A DNA stretch of 64,000 bases, from the NCBI RefSeq assembly GCF_003386285.1, contig NZ_QPNC01000008.1, positions 124,001 to 188,000 of the forward strand, given 5' to 3'. The notes beneath the pieces were generated by a model that was not told the origin of the DNA, did no database searches, and saw only the letters and a program-made list of their open reading frames with translations. The position numbers and the translations under genes are program-made. The DNA comes from Nocardiopsis sp. FIRDI 009. Its GTDB lineage: Bacteria > Actinomycetota > Actinomycetes > Streptosporangiales > Streptosporangiaceae. Shown here piece by piece: positions 8,380-16,861 of the stretch (positions are counted from its first letter, which is position 1; each line of letters opens with the position of its first letter).

Positions 8380-9620
8380 GGGGACTCCTCACGGGTCAGC
8401 GGCAGGCGGACGGCGATCGCGGTGCCCTGGCCGGGGGCGGACTCCACGTCGAGCCGCCCGCCGAGCAGCGCGACCCGCTCCCGCAGCCCCACCAGGCCGA
8501 ACCCGGTGCCGTCGTCCCCGCGCGGTGTGTGCCCGGGGTCGAACCCGACCCCGTCGTCGAACACGTCCAGGGTGACCTCCCCCTCCAGGTAGCCGAGCGT
8601 GACCACGGCCGTCCGGGCGCGGGCGTGCGCGGCGACGTTGGCCAGGCTGGCCTGCGCCGCGCGCAGCAGAGCCACCTCGTAGCCGGGCGGCAGCGCGGTC
8701 GGCGTCCCGTCCAGGCGGAGGCGGCAGTCGATCCCCTCGGCCCGGCCGACCCGTGCGCACAGGCGGCGCAGGGCCTCGGGCAGGTCGCCGCCGGCCAGGG
8801 ACGGCGGGGCCAGGTCGCGGACGAACCGCCGCGCCTCGGCGAGGTTGGCCGAGGCGCTCTCGCGGGCCTCCGCGATCCTCGCCGCCGCCAGGTCGGGCGC
8901 CTCGGGCAGGGCGCTCTCCGCGGCGCGCAGCAGCAGGACGATGCTGGACAGGCCCTGCGCGAGCGTGTCGTGGATCTCCCGGGCCAGACGCTCGCGTTCG
9001 TCGAGCACCCCCGCGCGCCGCTGGCTCTCGGCGAGTGCGTCGCGGGTCCGGGTGAGGGTGTCGATCAGCTCCCGCCGCCGCTCGCTCTCCCGGTACAGGG
9101 CCACGTAGCCGACGGCGATCGCCACGGCGAACGCCGCGCCGAGGATCGGCCCCAGGACCGTCCCCGCGGTGACGTCCGCCGCGTGCAGGGCCTGTCCGCC
9201 GATCGCGGCGGCGGTGATCACGGCGACCGCCACCACGCCGTGCGCGCCGGGCAGCAGGTGCAGGTGGAGGAAGAACAGGGGGAAGGCCAGCCACACGAAC
9301 CCCGGGGCGGCCAGGGACAGCAGCGCCCACAGGGCGGTGACGGCGGCCAGCCAGACCAGGGAGCGCCCGCGCCGCACGCCGTGCCGGGCCGCCAGCGCGC
9401 CCCCGCAGTAGACGGCGGCGAGCAGCAGCGCGCCAGCCACGACCGCCCACCGGGTCCACAGCGGGTGCCCCGGCGCCACGGCGTCGGGACCGGGCAGGAG
9501 GTAGCGGGCCAGGCCCAGCCCGAGCAGCAGCAGGAAGCACGCGTGCAGCAGCAGCCGGAGGGCGCGCAGCACCGTCGTGACCTCGGGCGCCCTGGTGACC
9601 CGTCCTTCGTCGTACCGCAT
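8376..9620 (-). CDS. Membrane sensor histidine kinase (HisKA_3 type)
   Basis: A 414-residue kinase with about six N-terminal membrane segments (residues ~15-190), a short coiled coil, the HisKA_3 phosphoacceptor His in LAREIHDTLAQGLSSIVLLL, and an HATPase domain with VFDDGVGFDPG and GFGLVGLRERV. It should phosphorylate the overlapping response regulator. The start is uncertain: ATG 9620 (second of two ATGs) has no Shine-Dalgarno sequence but lies seven bases past a TACGCT -10-like hexamer, consistent with leaderless translation; GTG at 9572 has GAGG upstream and would be a shorter alternative. Confidence 0.88.
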   Translation of the reverse strand: MRYDEGRVTRAPEVTTVLRALRLLLHACFLLLLGLGLARYLLPGPDAVAPGHPLWTRWAVVAGALLLAAVYCGGALAARHGVRRGRSLVWLAAVTALWALLSLAAPGFVWLAFPLFFLHLHLLPGAHGVVAVAVITAAAIGGQALHAADVTAGTVLGPILGAAFAVAIAVGYVALYRESERRRELIDTLTRTRDALAESQRRAGVLDERERLAREIHDTLAQGLSSIVLLLRAAESALPEAPDLAAARIAEARESASANLAEARRFVRDLAPPSLAGGDLPEALRRLCARVGRAEGIDCRLRLDGTPTALPPGYEVALLRAAQASLANVAAHARARTAVVTLGYLEGEVTLDVFDDGVGFDPGHTPRGDDGTGFGLVGLRERVALLGGRLDVESAPGQGTAIAVRLPLTREESP

Positions 9621-9665
9621 CATCGCAGCGTACGGCGTGCTCGGCCCGCCCCGCATCAACCGAAC

Positions 9666-9685
9666 GGTGGAGTTCGCGCTCCACC
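9666..9685. promoter_or_regulatory. Perfect inverted repeat between divergent kinase and ABC operons
   Basis: GGTGGAG (9666-9672), spacer TTCGCG, CTCCACC (9679-9685). The arms match exactly. It lies about 45 bp from the kinase start and about 105 bp from the ABC permease start, a good place for response-regulator binding. That role is inference. Confidence 0.45.
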
Positions 9686-9751
9686 CCGGCCCCGCCGAGG
9701 GCGCTCCCTTCGGGCGATGCGGCCGAGCCCGGCCTCGGGGGAGCCTGGGGG

Positions 9752-9768
9752 ACATGCACCACTCATGT
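9752..9768 (+). promoter_or_regulatory. Second inverted repeat in front of the ABC operon
   Basis: ACATG (9752-9756), 7-base spacer, CATGT (9764-9768), flanked by GGGG and TCCC that extend the symmetry loosely. It lies about 20 bp before the permease start and just upstream of its strong ribosome binding site, so it could be an operator or an mRNA hairpin. Confidence 0.3.
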
Positions 9769-9790
9769 GTTCCCAGGAAGGAGGGCCGCC

Positions 9791-10882
9791 GTGTTCGTCG
9801 CCCTTCGTGACATCCGCTTCGCCCGGGGGCGGTTCGCCCTCATGGGGTCGGTCGTCGCGCTCATCACCCTGCTGGTCGTCCTGCTGTCCGGGCTGACGGC
9901 GGGGCTGGCCGACCAGTCCACCTCGGCCATCCGCGACCTGCCCGCCAGCCGCATCGCCTTCGGGACCTCCGGCGACGGCGACCCCGAGGAGTCCTACGCC
10001 GACAGCACCGTCACCGGAGCCCAGCTCGACGCCTGGCGCGGTACCGACGGCGTGGCGTGGGCCGAGCCGCTGGGCCTGACCACCGTCCGCGCGGAGTTCA
10101 CCGGCGGCGCGTCCTCGGCGGTGGCGCTGCTGGCCGCCCCGGCGGGCGGGCGCCTCGCACCGGAGGGCGTCGCCGACGGCGTGGTCGTCTCCCGGGACCT
10201 CGCCGACGAGTACGGGCTCGAACCCGGTGACACGCTCACCGTCGTCGGGACCGACCTGACCGTGGCCGACGTCGCCGACACCGGCCACCACAGCCACCTG
10301 CCCGTGGTGTGGGCCGACATCGACGCCTGGCGGGACCTGGACCCGCGCCCGGACCGGGGCGGGGACCCCGACACGCCGGTCGCCAACGTCATCGCCGCCC
10401 GGGTCTCCTCCTCCGACGCCGCCGCGACGGCCGACGCCGCCGCCGGGACGCTGTCGGTCACCCGTGCCGACAGTCTGACCGCGATCGGCTCCTTCTCCTC
10501 CGAGAACGGGTCCCTGGTGGCCATGCAGGGCTTCCTGTACGCGATCTCCGCGCTCGTGGTCGGGGCGTTCCTGACCGTGTGGACGATCCAGCGCGCCGGG
10601 GACGTCGCGATCCTCAAGGCGCTCGGCGGCTCCACCCGCTATCTGCTGCGTGACGCGCTCGCCCAGGCGGCCGTCGTCCTCGTCTCGGGCGCCGCCGTGG
10701 GCGGTGCCGCGGGTGCGGCGCTGGGCGCGGCGGCCGCGTCTGCGGTGCCCTTCGAGCTGGCCCCGACGACCACCCTCGCGCCGGTGGCCGCGATGGTCGC
10801 GCTGGGCATGCTCGGCGCGGTCCTGGCCGTCCGCCGCGTCACCTCCGTCGATCCGTTGACCGCCCTGGGAGGCGTCCGATGA
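9791..10882 (+). CDS. ABC transporter permease (FtsX/MacB-like)
   Basis: A 363-residue membrane protein. It has one N-terminal helix (LMGSVVALITLLVVLLSGLT), a large extracytoplasmic domain (residues ~35-230) and three C-terminal helices, the FtsX/MacB layout. The C-terminus RRVTSVDPLTALGGVR matches the usual coupling region. GTG 9791 is chosen because AGGAAGGAGG sits seven bases upstream. It overlaps the ATPase gene by four bases (ATGA). Transporters of this type in actinomycetes commonly export antibiotics, peptides or lipids; substrate not inferable here. Confidence 0.88.
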   Translation: MFVALRDIRFARGRFALMGSVVALITLLVVLLSGLTAGLADQSTSAIRDLPASRIAFGTSGDGDPEESYADSTVTGAQLDAWRGTDGVAWAEPLGLTTVRAEFTGGASSAVALLAAPAGGRLAPEGVADGVVVSRDLADEYGLEPGDTLTVVGTDLTVADVADTGHHSHLPVVWADIDAWRDLDPRPDRGGDPDTPVANVIAARVSSSDAAATADAAAGTLSVTRADSLTAIGSFSSENGSLVAMQGFLYAISALVVGAFLTVWTIQRAGDVAILKALGGSTRYLLRDALAQAAVVLVSGAAVGGAAGAALGAAAASAVPFELAPTTTLAPVAAMVALGMLGAVLAVRRVTSVDPLTALGGVR

Positions 10883-11562
10883 GCCTGGAACTGCACGACG
10901 TGACCCTGACCTTCCCCGACGGCGACGGGGTGGTGACCGCCCTGGACCGGGTGTCGGTCCGGGTGTCCCCCGGTGAGCTGGCCGCCGTGGTCGGCCCGTC
11001 CGGTTCGGGGAAGTCGAGCCTGCTGGCGGTGGCCGCCACCCTGGTGCGCCCGGACTCGGGCGCGGTGGCCGTGGGCGGGACCGACACGCTCGGCCTGCGG
11101 CCCCGGGAGCTGGCCGCCCTCCGGCTGCGGGAGGCGGGGATCGTGTTCCAGCAGCCGAACCTGCTGGGGTCGCTCACCGCCGTCGAACAGCTCCAGGCGG
11201 TCGAGCACATGCGCGGGCGCCCACCCCGTCGGTCGCGTGCCGCCGCCCTGGAGACCCTGGCCGCCGTCGGGCTGTCGGGCAGGGAGCACCGGCGCCCGCA
11301 CCAGCTGTCGGGGGGTGAGCGCCAGCGGGTAAACATCGCCCGCGCCCTGGTGGGGCGGCCGAGCGTCCTGCTGGTGGACGAGCCGACGGCGGCGCTGGAC
11401 CACGATCGGGGAGCGCGGATCATGGACCTGCTCTCCGAGGCCACCCGGACGTTCGACGTGGCCACCCTGCTGGTCACCCACGACACCGAACACCTCGGTG
11501 CGGCCGACCGGACGCTGGAGATGCGCGACGGCCGTCTCTCCGCCCTCGCACGGACCCGGTGA
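10879..11562 (+). CDS. ABC transporter ATP-binding protein (LolD/MacB-like)
   Basis: A 227-residue nucleotide-binding subunit. Walker A is VVGPSGSGKSSLLAV, the Q-loop is IVFQQPNLLGSLTAVEQLQ, the ABC signature is QLSGGERQRVNIARAL, Walker B is VLLVDEPTAALD and the switch His is in LLVTHDTEHL. The ATG overlaps the stop of the permease gene, so the two form a translationally coupled pair and presumably one exporter. The divergent kinase/regulator operon is the probable controller. Confidence 0.93.
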   Translation: MSLELHDVTLTFPDGDGVVTALDRVSVRVSPGELAAVVGPSGSGKSSLLAVAATLVRPDSGAVAVGGTDTLGLRPRELAALRLREAGIVFQQPNLLGSLTAVEQLQAVEHMRGRPPRRSRAAALETLAAVGLSGREHRRPHQLSGGERQRVNIARALVGRPSVLLVDEPTAALDHDRGARIMDLLSEATRTFDVATLLVTHDTEHLGAADRTLEMRDGRLSALARTR

Positions 11563-11580
11563 CACCGATCCGACGGCCGC

Positions 11581-11596
11581 GTCCCACCGGTGGGAC
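11581..11596 (+). terminator. 16-bp palindrome after the ABC operon
   Basis: GTCCCACCGGTGGGAC is its own reverse complement and starts 19 bp past the ATPase stop. As RNA it would make a six-base-pair stem with a CCGG loop; it could equally be a protein site for downstream genes. Confidence 0.35.
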
Positions 11597-11728
11597 CACG
11601 TTCTGCCGACGGGCGCGGGACCGCGGCGCCGTCCCCCATCTGGTCCCCGGGGCGTCTGCACCGCCGCTGTGCCCCCGCTGCACCCGGGATGCAGTCCCGG
11701 TACAGCCGGTTCACCGACGCTGGCGGTC

Positions 11729-12385
11729 ATGCTCAGGAAACCGCGACATTTCGGTGACACGATCGGCGTCGCCCGACGGGGCGACCAGGCACACGGCTCC
11801 GGCCGACGGTCCGGGACGACCGACCACCTCCGCGCGGGGGACCGCCGCAGCCGCCCCGGCCCCGCGGCCGCCGCGCGCGCCGTGGGCCACGGCCGCGTCG
11901 GCGGCCCGCGCGGATCGGTCTCGGGGACCCCGGAGGAGCGGATCCGGCGGGTGATCGACACCGCCCGGGCACAGGTCGGCCGAGGCTACAGTTACTCCTG
12001 GGGCGCCGGCGGCTACGGTGGCCCCTCCTACGGGATCAGTTCCCCCAGCCCCGACGGCCACTACGACCACGACGTCCTCGGCTTCGACGGTGCGGGACTG
12101 ACGCTGTACGCCTTCTGGACCGGTGCGGGCATCGACATCGGCGTCCATCCCGAGGCGCAGTACCGGCACGGCTCCGCCAGGCGGGTTCCCTACGACCAGC
12201 GCAAGCCCGGCGACCTGGTTTTCTGGGAGGACGCTCCCTCCCCGCCCACACACGTGGCGCTCTACACCGGCGGCGACCGGATCATCGAGGCGGCTCCGCC
12301 GCGCGACGCCGACAGCGTCCGTGTGTCGCGGATCGAGGGGCCCCACGGTTCTCCCGTGCCCACCGTGGTCCGGTTCATCGAGTAG
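11729..12385 (+). CDS. NlpC/P60-like protein lacking the catalytic cysteine
   Basis: The last ~150 residues, from EERIRRVIDTARAQVGRGYS (about 11937) onward, follow the NlpC/P60 endopeptidase fold: Y-W-G-like repeats, then the segment that normally reads D-C-S-G-L, here DVLGFDGAGLTLYAFW, then RKPGDLVFW and the His strand THVALYTGGDRIIEA. The nucleophile Cys is replaced by Gly (codons GAC GGT GCG GGA), so peptidoglycan hydrolysis is unlikely. The start at ATG 11729 is weak: no clear ribosome binding site and no signal peptide, and the first 65 residues are Arg/Gly/Ala-rich and non-homologous. The protein may be N-terminally decayed, or a binding domain. It lies directly before a broken SARP regulator. 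Confidence 0.55.
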   Translation: MLRKPRHFGDTIGVARRGDQAHGSGRRSGTTDHLRAGDRRSRPGPAAAARAVGHGRVGGPRGSVSGTPEERIRRVIDTARAQVGRGYSYSWGAGGYGGPSYGISSPSPDGHYDHDVLGFDGAGLTLYAFWTGAGIDIGVHPEAQYRHGSARRVPYDQRKPGDLVFWEDAPSPPTHVALYTGGDRIIEAAPPRDADSVRVSRIEGPHGSPVPTVVRFIE

Positions 12386-12452
12386 ATCGAGAAGGCATCG
12401 ACCGCCGCCCACGCCCAGGATCCGTTCATCCCGTTGTGGGAGAATCCTCGGC

Positions 12453-15043
12453 GTGGACTTCCTCGTACTCGGCCCCCTTCGCATCACGAACGGCGACGTG
12501 TCGGCGGCCCCACGGGCCGCCAAGGACCGGCTCTTCCTCGGCGAACTGCTGGCCCACGCGGGTAGTCGAGTCTCCACCCCGCACCTGGCCGACGCCCTCT
12601 GGCCACAACGCCCGCCCGCCAACCCCGCCAACGCCGTCCAGGTGCGCGCCTCGCGGTTACGCGCGACGCTGCGCTCCGTCGGCGGGTCCGACGAGATCTT
12701 CGAGACCGTTCGGACGAACCCGGGCGGCTACCTCCTCGCGACCGCCCCGTCGGACCTGACCCGGTTACGGGAGGCGGTCCGCCTGGCGCCGGACTCGGCG
12801 GAGGGCAGGAGTCTTCTGGCGGACGCGCTGGCGCTTTGGCGGGGCGAACCCTTCGCGGACGTCCCCGACACCCTCTGCGTCGAGGCCGAGCGGGAGCGGG
12901 CGCGCGAACTCCGGCTCACCGCCCTGGAACTGTACGCCGACCTGTCGCTACGGGACGGTCGGCCCGAGCCCACTCTCATCGCGGAGCTGTCCGAGCAGAC
13001 CGGGCTCCACCCCCTCCGGGAGTCTCTGCACGGTGGTCTGATCCGGCTGCTGCACGCCTCCGGGAGGTCGGCGGAGGCGCTGGACGCCTACGAGAGGCTG
13101 CGCCGGAGGCTCGCCGAGGAACTCGGGTGCGACCCGAGGCCGGAGATCCAGGAGCTGTACCAGGGGCTCCTGCGCGACACGGCCGCGGCGCGGCCCACGA
13201 CGCCCCCGACACCGGGCCCCGCGCCGCCGGATTCCGCACCGACCGGGACTCAGGACGGCCCGGCCGAGATCGGGAACGGGTCGGGCTGCTGCCCTGTGGC
13301 CGGGGCAGCATGGTCCTGGTGACCAGCCGACGCGACCTGAGCGGTCTCGTGGCGCGGCACGGGGCGCGACGCGTCCGCCTCGACGTGCTGAGTCCCGAGG
13401 AGTCGGTCCGACTCCTGAGATCGGTCACCGGCGCCGAAGCCCTGGCGGGGCGGCCGGAGGCCGAGGCCGAGATCAGCGAGCACTGCGGGCGCCTGCCCCT
13501 GGCGCTGCGTCTGGCCGCCGCCAACATCAGCACCCGGAGCTGGGACGTCGCCGAGGCGCTAAACGCCCTCCAGGGGGCCGACCGGTTCTCCTTCCTCTCC
13601 GAGGACGGCGGTTCCGGCGGCGTGGCGGCGGCCTTCTCCGGCACCTACCGGTCACTGCCCTCGGACGTGGCCCGGCTCTTCCGGCTGCTGGGAACGGTTC
13701 CCCTGCGATCGGTCACGCATCGGACCGCGGCGGCCGTCGCCGACGTGTCCCCGGACCTGGCCGCGGACGGGCTCCGCGGACTGAGCTCCCACCACCTGGT
13801 CGAACGCGGCCCCGACGGCCGGTACCGGTTCCAGCGTCTCGTGCGGGCCCACGCCGCCGAACTCGCGTCGGACCGGGAGAGGGCGTCGGTCGCGCACCGG
13901 CTGCTGGCCTACTACCAGGACGCAGTCGACAGGTCCGAACCGCGCCTGTGGGAGGAGTGCGGGAACATCACCGCGACCGTCGTCCACGCCCGTGAGCACG
14001 GTCGTCCCGAGGAGGTGGTGCGTCTCGTCCGGGCACTGTCCCCCCTGATCCGGGACGGCGGCCCGCACACCGCGTGGCTGACCACCGCACGGGCCGGGTT
14101 GGACTGCGCCCGAAGGTGCGCGGCCCCGGAGGCGGAGGCCGCCATGCACGTGCTCCTGGGCGAGATCCACCTACGGTTCGGTCCCACCACCCAGGCAGGG
14201 GAGTCCTTCACCGCGGCGCTCGACGCGCACCGGGGGCCCGGGGCGGACCGGACACTGTCCCGTGCCCTGCTCGGGCTGGCCAGGGCCGCCGCCCACCAGG
14301 GCGACCTCACCAGGGCGGTCCCGATGCTCGGGCGGGCGTGGCGGACGGCCGAGGGCATCGGCTGGCGGTCCGGGTCGGCGGCCGCGAGGGGGCATCTGGG
14401 GGCGATCCTCGGGTGGATGGGGCAGGTGGAGGAGGGGCACCGGAAGCTCGCCCTGTCGATCGAGGAGTGCCGCGAGTCGGGGTCCGAGCCCCTGCTCCAC
14501 TGGTTGCTGTGCGAGATGAGCTGGAACCGGCGCGCTCTGGGCGACCCGGACACGGCGTGGAGGGACGCCGGGGAGGCGCTGGAGATCGCCGAGGGGATCG
14601 GCAGCCCGACGTCGCGTGCGGTCGCCCTCTCCGGTCTGGCCCAGGTTTTGTGCGACGTCGACGACCCGGCCGCGGCGCTCGCCCACGCCGGGAGGGCGAT
14701 GCGGGCGGCGGAGGAATCGGGGACGCCGTGGGCCGTGACGGCCGCGCTCAACGCCCGGGGGCGCGCCGAGTTGTCGATCGGTCGGCACGCCGACGCCGAC
14801 GCGCTGTTCACCGACTCCCTGCGGCACCAGGTACGGGACGGGCTGCACTGGCACTCGATCGAGGCGCTGATCGGCCGCGCGGCGGCCTGCGCCGGGTTGG
14901 GCCGGGACGAGCGCGCCGCCTGGTTCGCCGAACAGGCGCGGGCGGTGGCGGACCGACACGGTTACGCCCTCCTGAGAGCCCGGGCCGCCGACCAGCTGTC
15001 CGAGCTGCGCGCCCGCTCGGACAGGACCGCCGCCATGCCCTGA
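12453..15043 (+). pseudogene. SARP/AfsR-type regulator (SARP-BTAD-NB-ARC-TPR), internally deleted and frameshifted
   Basis: The first piece (12453-13322, 289 residues) starts VDFLVLGPLRITNG and holds the OmpR-like DNA-binding domain and bacterial transcriptional activation domain, ending in a Pro-rich linker, then leaves the family and stops after AAWSW. A second frame picks up near 13263 (RDRERVGLLPCGRGSMVLVT) with the segment that normally follows Walker B of an NB-ARC ATPase, continues through the winged-helix part and about 400 residues of TPR-like repeats to 15043. The P-loop through Walker B, roughly 130 residues in relatives, is missing and the frames differ by one. This fits an internal deletion of about 400 bp near 13230-13265. 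The first piece alone could still make a short SARP activator. The NB-ARC/TPR half has an internal ATG at 13310 but no ribosome binding site. Confidence 0.8.
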
Positions 15044-15052
15044 CGACGTTCT

Positions 15053-15087
15053 CCTCCCACCGCCACGGCCCCGCCCACGGTGGAGGG
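15053..15087. terminator. Hairpin between convergent genes
   Basis: CCACCG at 15057-15062 pairs with CGGTGG at 15078-15083, and the flanks 15053-15056 and 15084-15087 extend the stem with one mismatch and one G-T pair. It sits between the end of the broken SARP gene and the convergent lipoprotein gene, so it may end transcription from both sides. Confidence 0.35.
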
Positions 15088-15117
15088 CCCGCCAGGCGAT
15101 CGGGCGTTCCATGAGCT

Positions 15118-15993
15118 TCAAGGGCCCAACGCCTCGATCTCTGCTCGGGCCCTCTCCAACAGACCCTCGCGCACCTGGGCGAAGAGAGCGAAATCCGCAG
15201 GGTGTTCCTCGATCAGACCACGTTGCGCCTCGGCCTCGGCGCTCCGCCAGATCTCGACGACCGAGGCTTCTTCCTTGCAGGCCACATCCGCCGTCGCCAC
15301 CTCGATCTCCTCGGGGAGCGGTTCACTCTCCCTGGCCGCCCAACGAGCGTCGTCTCCCGCTTCCAAAGGTGTTCCGTAGTCGAAGCCCCGGGTCGCCATG
15401 CACGTGCTCCATTCAGCGAAGGCGCCGATCACCTCGGGCTCCTCCTGCGACGCGTCGAACCCCGTGGCGATGTAGGAGTTCAACAGGTTGTAGTCCATGT
15501 CGGGAACACCGTCCGTGACGCGTTCCCGTGCCTCGCCGTGGCACCCGCCGTCGCCGTCGGCGCCGAAGGCCGCTTGGTATTCCGCGCGTGGCAGGGTTCC
15601 ACGACTCTCCCGTACCTCGGCCCGGGCCCTGTCGTCCTCGGATCCGATCGGTGCCACGTAGCCGTAGTTTTCGGCCACTTCGGGTTCGATCACGCCGTAG
15701 CGCCGCCGGTGTGGAGGGTCGGTGTTCTCCTCCTCCGGAACCGGAAGGACTTCCCAGTCCATTCCGCGCTCCTCCATGCAGTCACGGATGATCAGGTCCT
15801 CCGCGTAGTCGATCGTCTGTATCTCGAAAGGGGAGAGAGTGTGGTCGTCGAAGGGAAGGACCAGCGACCGAGCCCGCTCGCTGGAGGGGAGTACGGGATT
15901 CTCGGCTCCCTCGTCAGCCCGGACGCCACAGGCGGTGAGACCGAGAACGACGCACAGAGACGCTGCCGCCAGGAGGGAACGTGGGTTGGACAT
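15118..15993 (-). CDS. Hypothetical lipoprotein
   Basis: A 291-residue protein beginning MSNPRSLLAAASLCVVLGLT followed by ACG, a type II signal peptide with lipobox LTAC; it should be anchored to the outer face of the membrane. The mature part is acidic and mostly helical, with Cys residues in IIRDCMEERG, GDGGCHGE, WSTCMATRG and VACKEEA that may form disulfides. I do not recognise the family, though actinomycetes carry many lipoproteins with repeated C-M-x-x-x-G motifs like the two seen here. A GAGGAG lies about 11 bases before the ATG. Confidence 0.75.
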   Translation of the reverse strand: MSNPRSLLAAASLCVVLGLTACGVRADEGAENPVLPSSERARSLVLPFDDHTLSPFEIQTIDYAEDLIIRDCMEERGMDWEVLPVPEEENTDPPHRRRYGVIEPEVAENYGYVAPIGSEDDRARAEVRESRGTLPRAEYQAAFGADGDGGCHGEARERVTDGVPDMDYNLLNSYIATGFDASQEEPEVIGAFAEWSTCMATRGFDYGTPLEAGDDARWAARESEPLPEEIEVATADVACKEEASVVEIWRSAEAEAQRGLIEEHPADFALFAQVREGLLERARAEIEALGP

Positions 15994-16064
15994 GAGGGTT
16001 TTCCGCTCCTCGACATCAGAAGCGGGGGCGGAGGTCCAGCATCCGCCCCCGACCCGTTTCCGGA

Positions 16065-16466
16065 CTACCAGAACTTGATCGAGCTGATGTTGTTGTCGAA
16101 CCCGTTGTTGGTCAGGTCCTTGTCGGAGGAGTTCGGCTGCGCGTAGTAGGACGGACCCCTGTAGTCCGCGTGCACGTACATGGAGACACCTCTGTCAGTC
16201 CGGTTCTTCATCGAGCTGGCGTTGTCGTTGACCCCACGGCAGCCGCTACCGGCCCAGCAGTTGTTCGACAGGTTGCTGTCGTTACCGGAGAAGTAGGCGT
16301 AGCCGCCACCGTAGTCGTCGTGCTCGTAGATGTAGAGGTAGCTGGCCTGGGCCCCGACCGTGGGGGCAGCGGCGGCCGAGGCCGCCGGAGCGACTCCGAG
16401 CACGCCCGCCAGGGCGATCGAGGCCATCACACCAGCGGTGGTGATCTTGCGCTTCATTCCAGACAT
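16065..16466 (-). CDS. Secreted beta-gamma-crystallin-like protein (peptidase inhibitor I36-like)
   Basis: A 133-residue exported protein. A Sec signal peptide (MKRKITTAGVMASIALAGVL, cleavage near ASA-AAA) leads into about 95 residues with two Greek-key motifs: YIYEHDDYGGGYAYFSG and MYVHADYRGPSYYAQPN. Each is followed by the calcium-binding signature N/D-N/D-x-x-S-S, seen as NDNASS and DNNISS, so the fold probably binds two Ca2+ ions. One Cys pair (NNCWAGSGC) may be bridged. The start at ATG 16466 has AGGGAG four bases upstream. Family members act as protease inhibitors, Ca2+-binding spore or wall proteins; which applies here is open. Confidence 0.8.
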   Translation of the reverse strand: MSGMKRKITTAGVMASIALAGVLGVAPAASAAAAPTVGAQASYLYIYEHDDYGGGYAYFSGNDSNLSNNCWAGSGCRGVNDNASSMKNRTDRGVSMYVHADYRGPSYYAQPNSSDKDLTNNGFDNNISSIKFW

Positions 16467-16861
16467 GAGACTCCCTTTCACGATGGAACAGACGTGAACC
16501 CGGGCCGAAGGCGCCCGACAGGTGGAGGACGGGCTCACGGCCGGGTGTGCTCCCTGTCATGCGCGGGCGCTGGAGACCACGCTGTCGTCACCGGCTTTGT
16601 TCTCGCTTGTCTTCCGCTTCGCAACGTGGGGCCTGCGCGTCGTCGTGCGGCGGCTTCCGGGCCAGCCCGATCCGACCGCCCGACTCGGGCCACGGGTCGG
16701 AATCGGTCGGCGCCGGGGTTCGTCGGCCTCAGAGTGAGCTGTCGGGACAGGCGGAGCCCGCGCGAGGCACTGCGCCGGGAGACAGACCGCGACCGGTCCT
16801 TCCCGGCCAGGAACCCCCGAACGAACGGCGGTCCTGACGCTTCCCGATAGGGTCCGACCCC
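16467..16861. other. Divergent intergenic region
   Basis: This stretch separates the crystallin-like gene (minus) and the membrane-protein gene (plus) and must hold both promoters. Several open frames cross it, but none has a plausible ribosome binding site or recognisable product. I see no strong hairpin and no convincing -35/-10 pair. Confidence 0.4.
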
